A DNA stretch of 64,000 nucleotides from Geminicoccaceae bacterium. Lineage in GTDB: Bacteria; Pseudomonadota; Alphaproteobacteria; Geminicoccales; Geminicoccaceae. The first letter of the stretch is position 1; each line of letters begins with the position of its first letter. A program made the position numbers and the translations under genes. Shown piece after piece: positions 27,613-36,206 of this stretch. The stretch spans positions 434,001 through 498,000 of the forward strand of contig JACKIM010000002.1 of assembly GCA_020638465.1 (NCBI GenBank), in the 5' to 3' direction. The notes below the pieces were generated by a model. It made no database searches. It was not told the origin of the DNA and was given only the letters and a program-made list of their open reading frames with translations.

Positions 27613-28734
27613 TCAGGAGAATTCGGAGCGCACCTTGTCACCGTGCTCGCCCAGCCGCGGCACGGGACCGACGCTCATCGCCTCGCCGCGCACGACGGCA
27701 CCCGGCGAGAGCAGCTGCAGTTCCTGCCCTTCGGTTCGAACCGCGAGGAATCGCGCCTGCGGATGGTGTTCAAGGTCGTCCAGCGAACTCAGGCGGCCGA
27801 ATGCGATACCGGCCGTCTTGAGTTCCTCGACCAGTTGGTCGCGGCTTCGAAGGCCGAAGGATTTGCGGATGACCTCATCGAGGGCAGGGCGGTTGGCGAC
27901 GCGGGCGCTGTTGTCGCCGAATCTGGGATCGGTGGCGATTGTCCCATCGCCGAGAATGTCGCTGCACAGCTTGGCCCATTCCCGCTCGTTCTGGATGGAG
28001 ATCAGCACTTCGCGACCATCGCCACAGGGATAAACTCCATACGGGGCAATGGTCGGGTGATTGAGGCCCATGCGTGGCGGTGTATGGCCGCCATATCTGT
28101 GTTGCAGATAGGGCACATTCATCCAGTCGGCCATGGCATGGAACAGGGACACCTCGATGATCCGCCCCGCCCCGCTTCGTTCGCGGGCGAACAGGGCCTG
28201 CAGAATGGCCTGGAAGGCGGTCATGCCTGCCGCAATGTCGCAGACCGAGACCCCGACCCGTGCAGGCCCCTCGGCCGTTCCGTTGATCTGCGCGAGTCCA
28301 CTTTCGGCCTGCACGAGCAGGTCGTAGGCCTTGAGGTCCTTGCCCGGTCCCTCCGTGCCATAACCCGAAATTCCACAAATCACCAACTGGGGAAACTGAC
28401 TGTGCAGGCTTTCAGCGCCCAGTCCCAGGCGCTCCGTCGCACCCGGCGCAAGGTTCTGGATGAAGACGTCGGCGCGGGCGATCATCCGCCTGAGCAACTC
28501 CCGGTCGCCATCATTCTTCAGATCGAGACAGATCGATTCCTTGCCTCGATTGAGCCATACGAAATAGGCACTGTTCCCTGCTGCGAGATTGTCATAGCGC
28601 CGGGCAAAGTCTCCTTCGGGCCGCTCGACCTTGATCACCCGCGCTCCCGCATCGGCGAGCTTGCACGCGGCATAGGGAGCCGCCACGGCCTGTTCCACGG
28701 AAACGACCAATAGTCCTTCGAGATCCCCGTTCAT
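27613..28734 (-). CDS. Family III CoA-transferase, CaiB/BaiF type
   Basis: About 373 residues of a formyl-CoA-transferase/CaiB-like enzyme, which moves CoA between carboxylates. The N-terminal block GLLVVSVEQAVAAPYAACKLADAGARVIKVERPEGD, split here as GLLVVSVEQAVAAPYA and KVERPEGDFARRYD, is typical. Others are YFVWLNRGKESICLDLK, GISGYGTEGP, YDLLVQAESGL, and the catalytic Asp in GVSVCDIAAGMTAFQAIL. As first gene of the operon it could load CoA onto gamma-butyrobetaine, crotonobetaine or carnitine. Start 28734 is chosen because GGAGG lies upstream; longer in-frame starts (28752, 28827) exist. It is divergent from the quinone oxidoreductase gene across 141 bases that should hold both promoters. 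Confidence 0.87.
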   Translation of the reverse strand: MNGDLEGLLVVSVEQAVAAPYAACKLADAGARVIKVERPEGDFARRYDNLAAGNSAYFVWLNRGKESICLDLKNDGDRELLRRMIARADVFIQNLAPGATERLGLGAESLHSQFPQLVICGISGYGTEGPGKDLKAYDLLVQAESGLAQINGTAEGPARVGVSVCDIAAGMTAFQAILQALFARERSGAGRIIEVSLFHAMADWMNVPYLQHRYGGHTPPRMGLNHPTIAPYGVYPCGDGREVLISIQNEREWAKLCSDILGDGTIATDPRFGDNSARVANRPALDEVIRKSFGLRSRDQLVEELKTAGIAFGRLSSLDDLEHHPQARFLAVRTEGQELQLLSPGAVVRGEAMSVGPVPRLGEHGDKVRSEFS

Positions 28735-28875
28735 GCCTTGTCGTTCCTCCATGGCACCTTCAACCGTTGCTGCTGGAAGTGTTGCCCTCAATCGGGCGAT
28801 GCGGCAAGGCTGGCCAGCCATTCGCACTTCTGCTTTATCCGCGCCATGACAGAGCCAGTCCTGGAGGAAGAACGC

Positions 28876-29880
28876 ATGAGCCTGCCGAGCGAGATGAACT
28901 ATATCGGAATTCGCGAGCCGGGCGGTCCGGATGTCCTGGTTCCCGAGCGGGGAGCCGTGCCTCAGCCTCGCGAGGGCGAGGTACTCATCAGGGTTGTTGC
29001 CGCCGGCATCAACCGGCCCGATGTGTTCCAGCGTGCCGGCAACTATCCGCCGCCGCCCGGTGCGAGCGACATTCCCGGGCTCGAGGTGTCGGGCGAGGTG
29101 GTCGCGTCCGGTGCGGGCGCATCGCGCTATCGCGGAGGCGACAAGGTCTGCGCCTTGCTCACCGGCGGTGGCTACGCCGAATATTGCACGGCTCCCGAGG
29201 TGCAGGTTCTACCGGTGCCGGACGGGCTTTCCATGGTCGAGGCCGCAGCACTGCCCGAGACGGTCTTTACGGTATGGACGAATGTCTTTCAGCGCGGACA
29301 TCTGGCCGAAGGGGAGTCTTTCCTCGTGCATGGCGGTTCATCCGGTATCGGCACGACGGCCATCCAGATTGCGAAATGCCTTGGCGCGAGAGTTCTGACG
29401 ACAGTCGGAAGTGACGAGAAGGCGAAGTTCTGTACGGAGCTCGGCGCCGACGTTGCGGTCAATTATCGCAACGAGGACTTTGTCGACGTGGCGAAAAAGG
29501 AAAATGGCGGGAAAGGCGTCGATGTCATCCTCGACATGGTCGGTGGCGACTATGTCGAACGCAACCTCAAGGCACTGGCCCCCGAAGGGCGACTTGTGCA
29601 GATCGCCTGGCTGAAGTCACCCAAGATTTCGGCGAATTTCGGCAGCCTGATGCTCAAGCGCCTGACCTGGACCGGCAGCACCCTGCGTTCGCGCAGCATT
29701 GCCGACAAGGGGGATATCGCCAAGGAGGTCGAGGCCCGGGTCTGGCCGCTCATCGAGGCCGGCAGGGTGCGGCCGGTCATTCACGAAACATTCGCGTTAA
29801 ATGACGCGGCCCGGGCTCACGCCCTCATGGAGAGCAGTACCCATTCAGGCAAGATCGTGCTGGTGGTCGCCCCTGACTGA
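28876..29880 (+). CDS. NAD(P)H-quinone oxidoreductase (zinc-independent MDR family, PIG3-like)
   Basis: A 334-residue medium-chain reductase without structural-zinc cysteines. It reduces quinones or enones with NADPH. Motifs are the GroES-like N-terminus (VAAGINRPDVFQRAGNYPPPP, IPGLEVSGEVV), then the Rossmann domain with HGGSSGIGTTAIQIAKCLGA, GSDEKAKFCTELGAD and DVILDMVGGDYV. The order and the NYPPPPGASDIPG stretch are typical of the PIG3/QOR2 group. GGAGG precedes the ATG at 28876; an earlier ATG at 28846 is possible. It is transcribed away from the carnitine-type operon, and any functional link is only positional. Confidence 0.88.
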   Translation: MSLPSEMNYIGIREPGGPDVLVPERGAVPQPREGEVLIRVVAAGINRPDVFQRAGNYPPPPGASDIPGLEVSGEVVASGAGASRYRGGDKVCALLTGGGYAEYCTAPEVQVLPVPDGLSMVEAAALPETVFTVWTNVFQRGHLAEGESFLVHGGSSGIGTTAIQIAKCLGARVLTTVGSDEKAKFCTELGADVAVNYRNEDFVDVAKKENGGKGVDVILDMVGGDYVERNLKALAPEGRLVQIAWLKSPKISANFGSLMLKRLTWTGSTLRSRSIADKGDIAKEVEARVWPLIEAGRVRPVIHETFALNDAARAHALMESSTHSGKIVLVVAPD

Positions 29881-29900
29881 CCCTTGCCGGATTCATGTCG

Positions 29901-30380
29901 TCATGAAGGCTGCAGGAGAACCGCGCCGGTGAGCCGCACGAGCTCGTCGAAATCAGTCCCGAACACGCAGTGCGGGTGGCCCGCGGCCGCAAAGATCCGC
30001 CCATGTCCGGCAAGGGCGCCATCGATGGCCGTGGGCAGGGGGCGGGGGTGCCCCACCGGCGCCACGCCACCGATGGTGAAACCCGTGGCCCGCTTGACCA
30101 GGTCCGGATCGGCCCGCCCGAGCTTCCCGGGCAGGCCCAGGGTCCGTCGCAGGGCCCCGGTATCGCAGCGCCGGTCGCCGGCGATCAGCGCCATGACCGC
30201 CTGCCCCTCATGATCGAACACCAGCGACTTGACGATGGCGCCGACCTCGACGCCGCACGCCCGTGCGGCATCTTCGGCCGTTCGCGCCGTTTCATCCAGC
30301 TCGATCACCCTCGCACCGCTTCCTGCCGCCTCCAGCGCGTCGCGCACCCGGCGCACGGTGTCCCGTTCCAGCAGGCTCAT
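29901..30380 (-). CDS. YbaK/EbsC-family aminoacyl-tRNA deacylase
   Basis: A 159-residue trans-editing protein that hydrolyses mischarged tRNA, most often Cys-tRNA(Pro) or Ala-tRNA(Pro). The YbaK fold is shown by VIELDETARTAEDAARACGVEVGAIVKSL (segments), MALIAGDRRCD, RADPDLVKRATGFTIGGVAPVGHP and the C-terminal FGTDFDELVRLTGA. The TGFxxGGxxPxGH block holds the catalytic Lys/Gly environment of the family. The start overlaps the upstream GST gene by four bases, so the two are coupled. Confidence 0.9.
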   Translation of the reverse strand: MSLLERDTVRRVRDALEAAGSGARVIELDETARTAEDAARACGVEVGAIVKSLVFDHEGQAVMALIAGDRRCDTGALRRTLGLPGKLGRADPDLVKRATGFTIGGVAPVGHPRPLPTAIDGALAGHGRIFAAAGHPHCVFGTDFDELVRLTGAVLLQPS

Positions 30381-31012
30381 GCGGGCATCGGGATCGACTG
30401 GTCGCGCCGCGGCACGTCATAGCCACGCTGGAAGCCCGGCCGCGCCGCGAGCGCTTCGTACCATCTCTTCACATGGGGAAATTCGTTCATGTCGATCTCC
30501 TGCCACTCGAAGCGCGAAATCCATGGCCATGTCGCAATGTCGGCGATCGTCGGTTCGTTGCCCGCGAGATATCCGCTTGTCGCCAGGCGCCTGTCCATGA
30601 CGCCATAAAGCCTCCCGGCCTCCTTCCGGTAGCGTTCCTGGGCATAGGGAGCCTTGCCGGGATTGAAGCGGCTGAAATGATGCACCTGACCCAGCATCGG
30701 CCCGATGCCGCCCATCTGGAACATCAGCCATTCGAGCGTCGCGATCCGGTGGGCCGGGTCGCCCGGCATGAACCTGCCCGTCTTTTCGGCCAGATAGATG
30801 AGGATGGCGCCCGATTCGAATACGCTCTGGCCGTTGTCGCGGTCGACAATGGCCGGAATCTTGTTGTTCGGACTGATCGCCAGAAAATCCGGGTCAAACT
30901 GCTGGTCCTTGCCGATGTCGATCTCGTGGACTTCATACGGCAGCCCGCACTCCTCCAGCATGATCGAGACCTTGCGCCCGTTGGGCGTCGTCCATGTGTA
31001 CAGGTCGATCAA
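30377..31012 (-). CDS. YfcG/YghU-like glutathione S-transferase (second copy)
   Basis: A 211-residue GST with the same active-site opening as the gene at 575 (MIDLYTWTTPNGRK with Thr and Asn in place of Tyr/Ser). Further shared segments are ISPNNKIPAIVD, VFESGAILIYLAEKTG, LEWLMFQMGGIGPMLGQVHHF and IADIATWPWISR. Thiol-disulfide chemistry with bound glutathione is the likely role. It begins at the conserved MIDLY start and overlaps the YbaK gene by four bases downstream. The 246 bases upstream (31013-31258) hold the divergent promoters of this unit and the decarboxylase gene; nothing else was recognised there. Confidence 0.88.
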   Translation of the reverse strand: MIDLYTWTTPNGRKVSIMLEECGLPYEVHEIDIGKDQQFDPDFLAISPNNKIPAIVDRDNGQSVFESGAILIYLAEKTGRFMPGDPAHRIATLEWLMFQMGGIGPMLGQVHHFSRFNPGKAPYAQERYRKEAGRLYGVMDRRLATSGYLAGNEPTIADIATWPWISRFEWQEIDMNEFPHVKRWYEALAARPGFQRGYDVPRRDQSIPMPA

Positions 31013-31258
31013 GTCAATTTCTCCCCATTGCCGGCATGCGCCAAAGGTTCAACTCCGCATCGAACATCGGCGCAAGGTTTGTCATTCGTTAACAGTTTGT
31101 GTGGCATACCTCATATGCGCTTTCGGGGGAATCAAGGACTGGACATTTGGTTTTTGTTCCTCCATAAGCGCGACCTCGTCATCAGTAAGCCTATGCACTG
31201 CGGCACGCGCGGCGGCGGCATTCTGATCTACTTGACTCTAACGGGTTGGGGGGTCGGC

Positions 31259-32437
31259 ATGATCCAGTCCTTCGGCGGCGCTGCGGCGCTGATCTCTGCC
31301 TTGCAGGTCGACGCACCTGTTCTCGCCCTGCGTCGGCACATTCTGATCCAGCGCGCGCGCGAAGTTGTCCGGAGTTTTCCGGGCGACGTCCTTTATGCCG
31401 TGAAATGCAATGCCCATCCGGCCGTGCTCGAAGCCCTCTACGAGGGCGGCGTACGGCACTTCGATACGGCATCCATTGCCGAAATCCGGTTGGTGCGGGA
31501 ACTGCTGCCCGATGCGCAGTGTCATTTCATGCATCCGGTCAAGTCCCGCCGGGCCATCAGCGAAGCCTATCACGAGCATGGTGTCCGGCGTTTTGTCGTC
31601 GATCACGTGAGCGAACTGGAAAAGCTGTTCGACATCTGCGACGGTGGGGAAGACCTTGAAGTCTTCGTGCGTCTCGCGGTCTGCGGCGATGGGGCTGTCC
31701 TCAGTCTCGAAGGCAAGTTCGGGGCGACCCAGGACGAAGCCGTGTCGCTGTTGCGCCGCGCACGGGCCGTAGCCCGCTCGGCGGGCATCACCTTTCACGT
31801 CGGGTCGCAGTCGTTGTCACCGGTCGCCTTCGTCCATGCCATCCGTCGCGCCGCCGAGGTTGCGGAGCGTGCGGGAGGTCTCGATCACCTGGACGTGGGG
31901 GGCGGTTTCCCTGCCCGATACATCGGCGACGAACCGGAATTCGACCGTTTCGTGACTGCGATCGAGGATGCGGTGGCGGAAACCGGGCTTGTCTGCAACC
32001 TGCAATGCGAGCCTGGCCGGTTGCTCGTGGCGGATGGTGCGTCGGTGCTGGCACGTGTCGAAATGCGGCGCGGGCGCAGCCTGTTCATCAACGATGGCGT
32101 GTACGGCAACCTGGCCGAGCTCAAGTGGATCGGTCCGCAATTCCCGGCCCGTCTCATCCGTCCAGGGCAGGAGCCCCGCCGCGGCGCCGGTTCCTTCGAC
32201 CTTTACGGTCCGACCTGCGACAGCATCGACAGCATGCCGGGGCCGCACTGGCTGCCCGAGGATGTCATCGAGGGTGACTGGGTCGAGATCGGCATGACGG
32301 GCGCCTATTCGAACTCGCTGGGTACCGATTTCAACGGCATGGGCAAATCGAGCGTTGTCTTTGTCGATGACGGGGCATGGTACAATGAGGCCGTGCCCGC
32401 CACCGACGAGAACCTGCAGGCTGTTCGCGTCGCCTGA
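31259..32437 (+). CDS. Type III PLP decarboxylase, ornithine/lysine decarboxylase-like
   Basis: A 392-residue alanine-racemase-fold decarboxylase, probably forming putrescine or cadaverine. Seen are the PLP lysine in YAVKCN (Lys49), HFDTASIAEI, FMHPVKS, FHVGSQS, the phosphate loop DVGGGFPA, the CEPGR motif, the catalytic cysteine in GPTCDSID and the C-terminal EIGMTGAYS with the tyrosine that stacks on PLP. The CDSID form fits ornithine/lysine decarboxylases better than diaminopimelate or arginine types. The frame is open far upstream, but the ATG at 31259, preceded by a G-rich site, gives the family length. Confidence 0.9.
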   Translation: MIQSFGGAAALISALQVDAPVLALRRHILIQRAREVVRSFPGDVLYAVKCNAHPAVLEALYEGGVRHFDTASIAEIRLVRELLPDAQCHFMHPVKSRRAISEAYHEHGVRRFVVDHVSELEKLFDICDGGEDLEVFVRLAVCGDGAVLSLEGKFGATQDEAVSLLRRARAVARSAGITFHVGSQSLSPVAFVHAIRRAAEVAERAGGLDHLDVGGGFPARYIGDEPEFDRFVTAIEDAVAETGLVCNLQCEPGRLLVADGASVLARVEMRRGRSLFINDGVYGNLAELKWIGPQFPARLIRPGQEPRRGAGSFDLYGPTCDSIDSMPGPHWLPEDVIEGDWVEIGMTGAYSNSLGTDFNGMGKSSVVFVDDGAWYNEAVPATDENLQAVRVA

Positions 32438-32450
32438 CGCCAACAACACA

Positions 32451-32508
32451 GCGTCCCGTACCGGAACAAGGTCTGGTCGGGTATGGCCGGCCTGTCGGCA
32501 CGGGACGC
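32451..32508. other. Long-loop stem between convergent genes
   Basis: GCGTCCCGT (32451-32459) pairs perfectly with ACGGGACGC (32500-32508) around a 40-base loop that contains a small GGCCGGCC palindrome. It lies between the ends of the decarboxylase and the autotransporter-like gene and may act as a weak bidirectional terminator; no T-run follows on either side. Confidence 0.35.
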
Positions 32509-32543
32509 CCGTTTCACGCGGTCAGGCAACGGAATGCTGCTTC

Positions 32544-34589
32544 TCAGCAATCGCTGTTGTTGTAGCTGGAACCGTCGATTTCGATTGAGTCGCCGATCGA
32601 TATGTTCCCCGGTGTACCGACGGCAGGGGTGAGCGAGCATGCGTCGGCGACAGATGATCCGGGCTCGGTCGCATTGCCGTTTCCGAAACTGATTCGATGC
32701 ACACCATCCGCGAACAGGACTCCGACAGGCATGCTTCCACCGAAGAGATTGTCTGTGACGGCTGTCCCGCCGTTGGTGGCGATGGCAAATTTCAGGCCGG
32801 CTTCGCTGGCATCGCGGATCGTATTGCTTTCGATTGTCGTCGACAGCTTGCTGTTGACGTTCAATATCCCGATATCCGTGTCTCTGATGGTATTGTTCGC
32901 AACGAGGGTAAAATCGGATTGAGTGCCCGTCATCACTCCCTGCCCCGCATTGGAAATGATGTTTCCGGTGATCTCGGCAAAAAAGGCCTGAGGGCCGATT
33001 TCGATACCGTTGGCAAAAACGTCGGAAATTATGTTGTCACTGACCTTGGCGGAATTCGAGCGCGCGCCAACTTCGATGGCGCTGCCACCGAAGCCGGAGA
33101 GCGTATTGGAGATTATCGCCACCCCGTCGGCATCCGGTATCGTCATGATGCCGTTGTTTCCGGCAATGTCGAGCGACCGCCCGCCACCGCCTGCGATTTC
33201 AAGCCCTCTCACATGATTGTGCCCTCCCAGGGTGAGGGCGGTGCCCGAGCCGCTTTCAACGATGCGTGCGACCGTGCCGGGTGCCGTATAGTTGAGAACG
33301 ATACCGCTTGAAGCGCCTCGGAGTTGGATTGTCGTACCGCCGCCGATAATCGTCACGTCATCGGGTAATGTCGCGCCCGCGAGATCGCCCCGGCCGCCCT
33401 GAACGACGTAGAGCGTATTGCTGCCCGATGCATTGACCGCCGCCTGCAGGTCTCCCGTTCCATCGACGAAGACAATGTGCGCGAGATCCGAGAAGGTCTC
33501 ATCATCGAGTACGAGCTCTTCCACGTAGGGTACACCGGTCTGGCTTGCCGCGACCGAGCGGGAGACAGTCTTGGTCGAGTTACGGTTCACGATGTCCGTG
33601 TCGCGCTCGAGCGCCTCGGTCATACGCCGCGCCTGGTAGAAGCGTGCATCGTGTTCCCGTCCGCCGTTCGTGGCGGATGAATTGGCGTAACTCAGGGGAA
33701 TCCGCAACCGTCCCCCCGCTTCGAACACGGAATGACGATATCGGTCATGATACCACTCGCCTTCGAGGCTCACGCTGGCTCCTGCCATCGCCGGGAAGAT
33801 GTCATGGATCCGCCATTCGAGACGGGCTCTGGGGCCGGTCATCGGCTTGTCGATATCTTCATGGTCAAACCAGTAGGCACCCGCAAATCCCCGTAACTCA
33901 TGACGCCCCCGATTGACGGGGGCGAAAAGTTTCTCGATGGGAATTCGCCAGCCCACTTCGGCATCGAAGCCGTACAGGGCCAGTTCGCTCTGCTTCACCC
34001 GGTCCTTGCGGACTGTCGTCGTGACGAAGCCGCCGCTGCCGATGGCGAGATCGTTGCCATCGGTCACAATTGTCGGTGCGATCGTCGAACCGGTCACGGT
34101 CGTTGTCGTGTGCATGAGGGAATCGTTGCTGTTCTGCCGCGACTGCAAGGGCTTGTAACCGTTCACGCGGAAGTCGAACGAATCGCCGAGCATTTCAAAT
34201 CCGGCCGATATCTGGGTATGATATCCTCCGACGCTCGCTTCGCGAACGTCGAGCCCGAGCCATCCGCCGGGGTTCCAGCCGTTGCGCAGCATCTCTCGCC
34301 GCCCGAAGGCGAAATTCCCTTCCGTCACCGAGCCTTCGAACAGCTTTCCACGGATTTCACCGAAGGCGAGCGTAGTTTCGCTTCTGGCGAGCGGCACAAA
34401 TCCGACGATCTCTCCTCGTGAGTCTTCCCCGAAACTCTTGTATCCGCCCAGTTCGAGCCATCCGTCGAAAGACGGCATCGCAGTCGGTTCCCCGTCGGCA
34501 AGACAGGTTGGGACCGGGAAAAGCATGAAATGGCAAATTGTGGCGAACAGGAGGCTTCGAAGCTTCACCGGACGACATTGCCAACTCAT
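32544..34589 (-). CDS. Inverse-autotransporter-like outer-membrane protein with beta-helix passenger
   Basis: A 681-residue exported protein. The signal peptide (LRSLLFATICHFMLFPVPTCLA) is followed by a region of alternating strands (about residues 35-310) with intimin/invasin-barrel hallmarks: LGLDVREASVGGYHTQISAGFEMLG, here split as LGLDVREASVGG and QISAGFEMLGDSFDFRVNGY, then YGFDAEVGWRIPI and GFAGAYWFDHED. After a linker the C-terminal half (about 375-640) is a right-handed beta-helix with repeated N-x-I turns (NNTIRDTDIGIL, SNTIRDASEAGL). Usual inverse autotransporters display Ig-like repeats instead. Start 34589 has GAGG upstream; 34634 is a longer option. No partner genes are adjacent. 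The barrel assignment is from pattern only. Confidence 0.75.
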   Translation of the reverse strand: MSWQCRPVKLRSLLFATICHFMLFPVPTCLADGEPTAMPSFDGWLELGGYKSFGEDSRGEIVGFVPLARSETTLAFGEIRGKLFEGSVTEGNFAFGRREMLRNGWNPGGWLGLDVREASVGGYHTQISAGFEMLGDSFDFRVNGYKPLQSRQNSNDSLMHTTTTVTGSTIAPTIVTDGNDLAIGSGGFVTTTVRKDRVKQSELALYGFDAEVGWRIPIEKLFAPVNRGRHELRGFAGAYWFDHEDIDKPMTGPRARLEWRIHDIFPAMAGASVSLEGEWYHDRYRHSVFEAGGRLRIPLSYANSSATNGGREHDARFYQARRMTEALERDTDIVNRNSTKTVSRSVAASQTGVPYVEELVLDDETFSDLAHIVFVDGTGDLQAAVNASGSNTLYVVQGGRGDLAGATLPDDVTIIGGGTTIQLRGASSGIVLNYTAPGTVARIVESGSGTALTLGGHNHVRGLEIAGGGGRSLDIAGNNGIMTIPDADGVAIISNTLSGFGGSAIEVGARSNSAKVSDNIISDVFANGIEIGPQAFFAEITGNIISNAGQGVMTGTQSDFTLVANNTIRDTDIGILNVNSKLSTTIESNTIRDASEAGLKFAIATNGGTAVTDNLFGGSMPVGVLFADGVHRISFGNGNATEPGSSVADACSLTPAVGTPGNISIGDSIEIDGSSYNNSDC

Positions 34590-34901
34590 GTGTGACAACC
34601 TCACAATATGAACTTCAGTCGGAAGTACTGTCATCCAGAAAAATATAGTCCTATGACTAAAGGCTTATCAACCATTATTGTATAAAATGTTACAACATTC
34701 CTATTAATGGATAATATTGGAACCCCAGTGTACATAAAAATGGTGTATTTACTTGTATTCACGCAGAAATTGGAAAGAACTCACCGGTTCACGCATCTTG
34801 CGATGTGGATATCGATTCGCTTAGCCATCAAAACGAAACCGTTTTGATGCAGGATGCATTTGTCGGTCCTGCCCGAGGCCGTCGAGCGAATCGCCGGTCC
34901 G
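34590..34901. other. AT-rich intergenic region with a perfect 10-bp inverted repeat
   Basis: These 312 bases hold no gene. The half next to the autotransporter-like gene is much richer in A/T than the rest of the window and should contain its promoter. Near the tusA end (34826-34849) lies CATCAAAACG, four bases, then CGTTTTGATG, a perfect inverted repeat that may be a terminator for tusA or an operator. Confidence 0.6.
34826..34849. promoter_or_regulatory. Perfect 10-bp inverted repeat
   Basis: CATCAAAACG-AAAC-CGTTTTGATG. It lies 52 bases beyond the tusA stop. There is no T-run on the minus side, so it is either a weak terminator or a protein-binding palindrome; sequence alone cannot decide. 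Confidence 0.45.
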
Positions 34902-35141
34902 CTATACCTTCTTCTGGACGGTGATGCGGTAAAGGCCGGCAGCTTCGGCTGTTTCGATCAGCTCATGGCCGCTCTCCTCGCAGAACGCCTCGAAATCGGC
35001 CGGGGCGGCGGGGTCGGTGGCGATTACGGTGATACGCTCGCCGGAGGCGATCAGCATCAGCGCCTGGCGTGCCTTGAGCAGCGGGATGGGGCAGGAAAGC
35101 CCACGGGCATCGATGAGGGCGGTTTTCTGTCGGTCACTCAT
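34902..35141 (-). CDS. tusA: TusA-family sulfur carrier
   Basis: A 79-residue SirA/TusA-like protein that carries persulfide sulfur, for example towards tRNA thiolation or molybdenum-cofactor enzymes. The defining motif GLSCPIPLLK places the persulfide cysteine at residue 17. The rest follows the two-layer alpha/beta fold (LMLIASGERITVIATD, FEAFCEESGHELIE). It is a stand-alone gene, divergent from the glutamine amidotransferase gene with about 200 bases between. Confidence 0.92.
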   Translation of the reverse strand: MSDRQKTALIDARGLSCPIPLLKARQALMLIASGERITVIATDPAAPADFEAFCEESGHELIETAEAAGLYRITVQKKV

Positions 35142-35347
35142 GTCGGAAGCATGAAAGGGCAGGAACCGGCGGCGGATTGTTGACGTCGCCCCTGTCGTAT
35201 CACCGGCGGGATGGCGGCCACAAGCCGGTTGTCGGGATCATCATCGCCATTCCAAACGACCGCGCCCGGCGCTATAGACAGCAGCGCACGGGGCTTCGCC
35301 GTGGACAACCGTTCATCGCCGACATTTCAGCGAGTTGGAAAGCGACA

Positions 35348-36091
35348 ATGAAGCGTATCGGTATCCTTCAGACGGGGCATACGCCGGTTGAACTGGCTGA
35401 CCGGTTCGAAAGTTATGGCGTGATGGTGCGCGATATGGTGGCACGCAGCGGCAAGGACTTCGCCTACGAGATCTTCCCGGTGATCGATGGCAACTTCCCG
35501 CAATCTTCCGACAGTTGCGACGGCTGGGTGATTACCGGTTCGCGTTTCGGTGCCTATGACGACATCCCGTGGATCCGCAGGCTTGAGGGCTTCATCCGCG
35601 ATGGCTTTGCGCAACGGGTGCCGATGGTGGGGATCTGCTTCGGCCACCAGATCATGGCGAAGGCATTGGGCGGACGCGTCGAGAAGGCAGCGGCCGGCTG
35701 GGGTGTCGGACCGCACGAATACCAGCTCCTGGAAGCTCCCGGCTGGCTGGACAAGGCTGTGATCGAGATCAATGTCATGCATCAGGATCAGGTGCTCGAT
35801 GCACCGGCGGATAGCCGCGTGATCGCCAGCTCGCCGTTCTGCCCCGTCGCCGCGCTCGCTTTCGGCGATAACGGTCTGTCGTTTCAGGGACATCCCGAAT
35901 TCGACAACAGTTACGAGCATGCCCTGATCGAGGGGCGTCGCGGTTCAGTCGTGCCCGGACCAGTCGCCGATGCCGGGTTGGCGAGACTCGGCCCAGACGG
36001 GGGCCGGGCCCGGGATGCCGACAATGTCTCCCGCTGGATCGGCGAATTTCTCGAAGATGCGATCCGCGACCGTCGGGCGGCAACGGTCTGA
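35348..36091 (+). CDS. Class I glutamine amidotransferase-like protein
   Basis: A 247-residue GATase1 protein resembling the amidotransferase part of GMP synthase and related stand-alone hydrolases. The nucleophile is Cys97 in GICFGHQ, preceded by the loop DGWVITGSRFGAYDD. The catalytic His and Glu are in SFQGHPEFD. The C-terminal 60 residues are a charged extension. No synthetase partner is encoded nearby, so it may act on gamma-glutamyl compounds rather than supply ammonia. The ATG at 35348 gives the family start MKRIGILQTGHTP; longer in-frame sequence upstream lacks family similarity. Confidence 0.85.
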   Translation: MKRIGILQTGHTPVELADRFESYGVMVRDMVARSGKDFAYEIFPVIDGNFPQSSDSCDGWVITGSRFGAYDDIPWIRRLEGFIRDGFAQRVPMVGICFGHQIMAKALGGRVEKAAAGWGVGPHEYQLLEAPGWLDKAVIEINVMHQDQVLDAPADSRVIASSPFCPVAALAFGDNGLSFQGHPEFDNSYEHALIEGRRGSVVPGPVADAGLARLGPDGGRARDADNVSRWIGEFLEDAIRDRRAATV

Positions 36092-36206
36092 GGACTGGCG
36101 CACGCCGACTTCTCCCCTCCTGTTGCGGCCGGTCACGCGGGGTTGCCCGCCACGGACAGGACTGGCATTTACCAAAGAAGAATAACGCCAACGGGAGGCA
36201 TTCAAC

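Noticed and set aside
30263..31258. Long N-terminal extension of the PLP decarboxylase
   Set aside because: The extension is antisense to the YbaK and GST genes and has no family similarity; the ATG at 31259 gives normal length.
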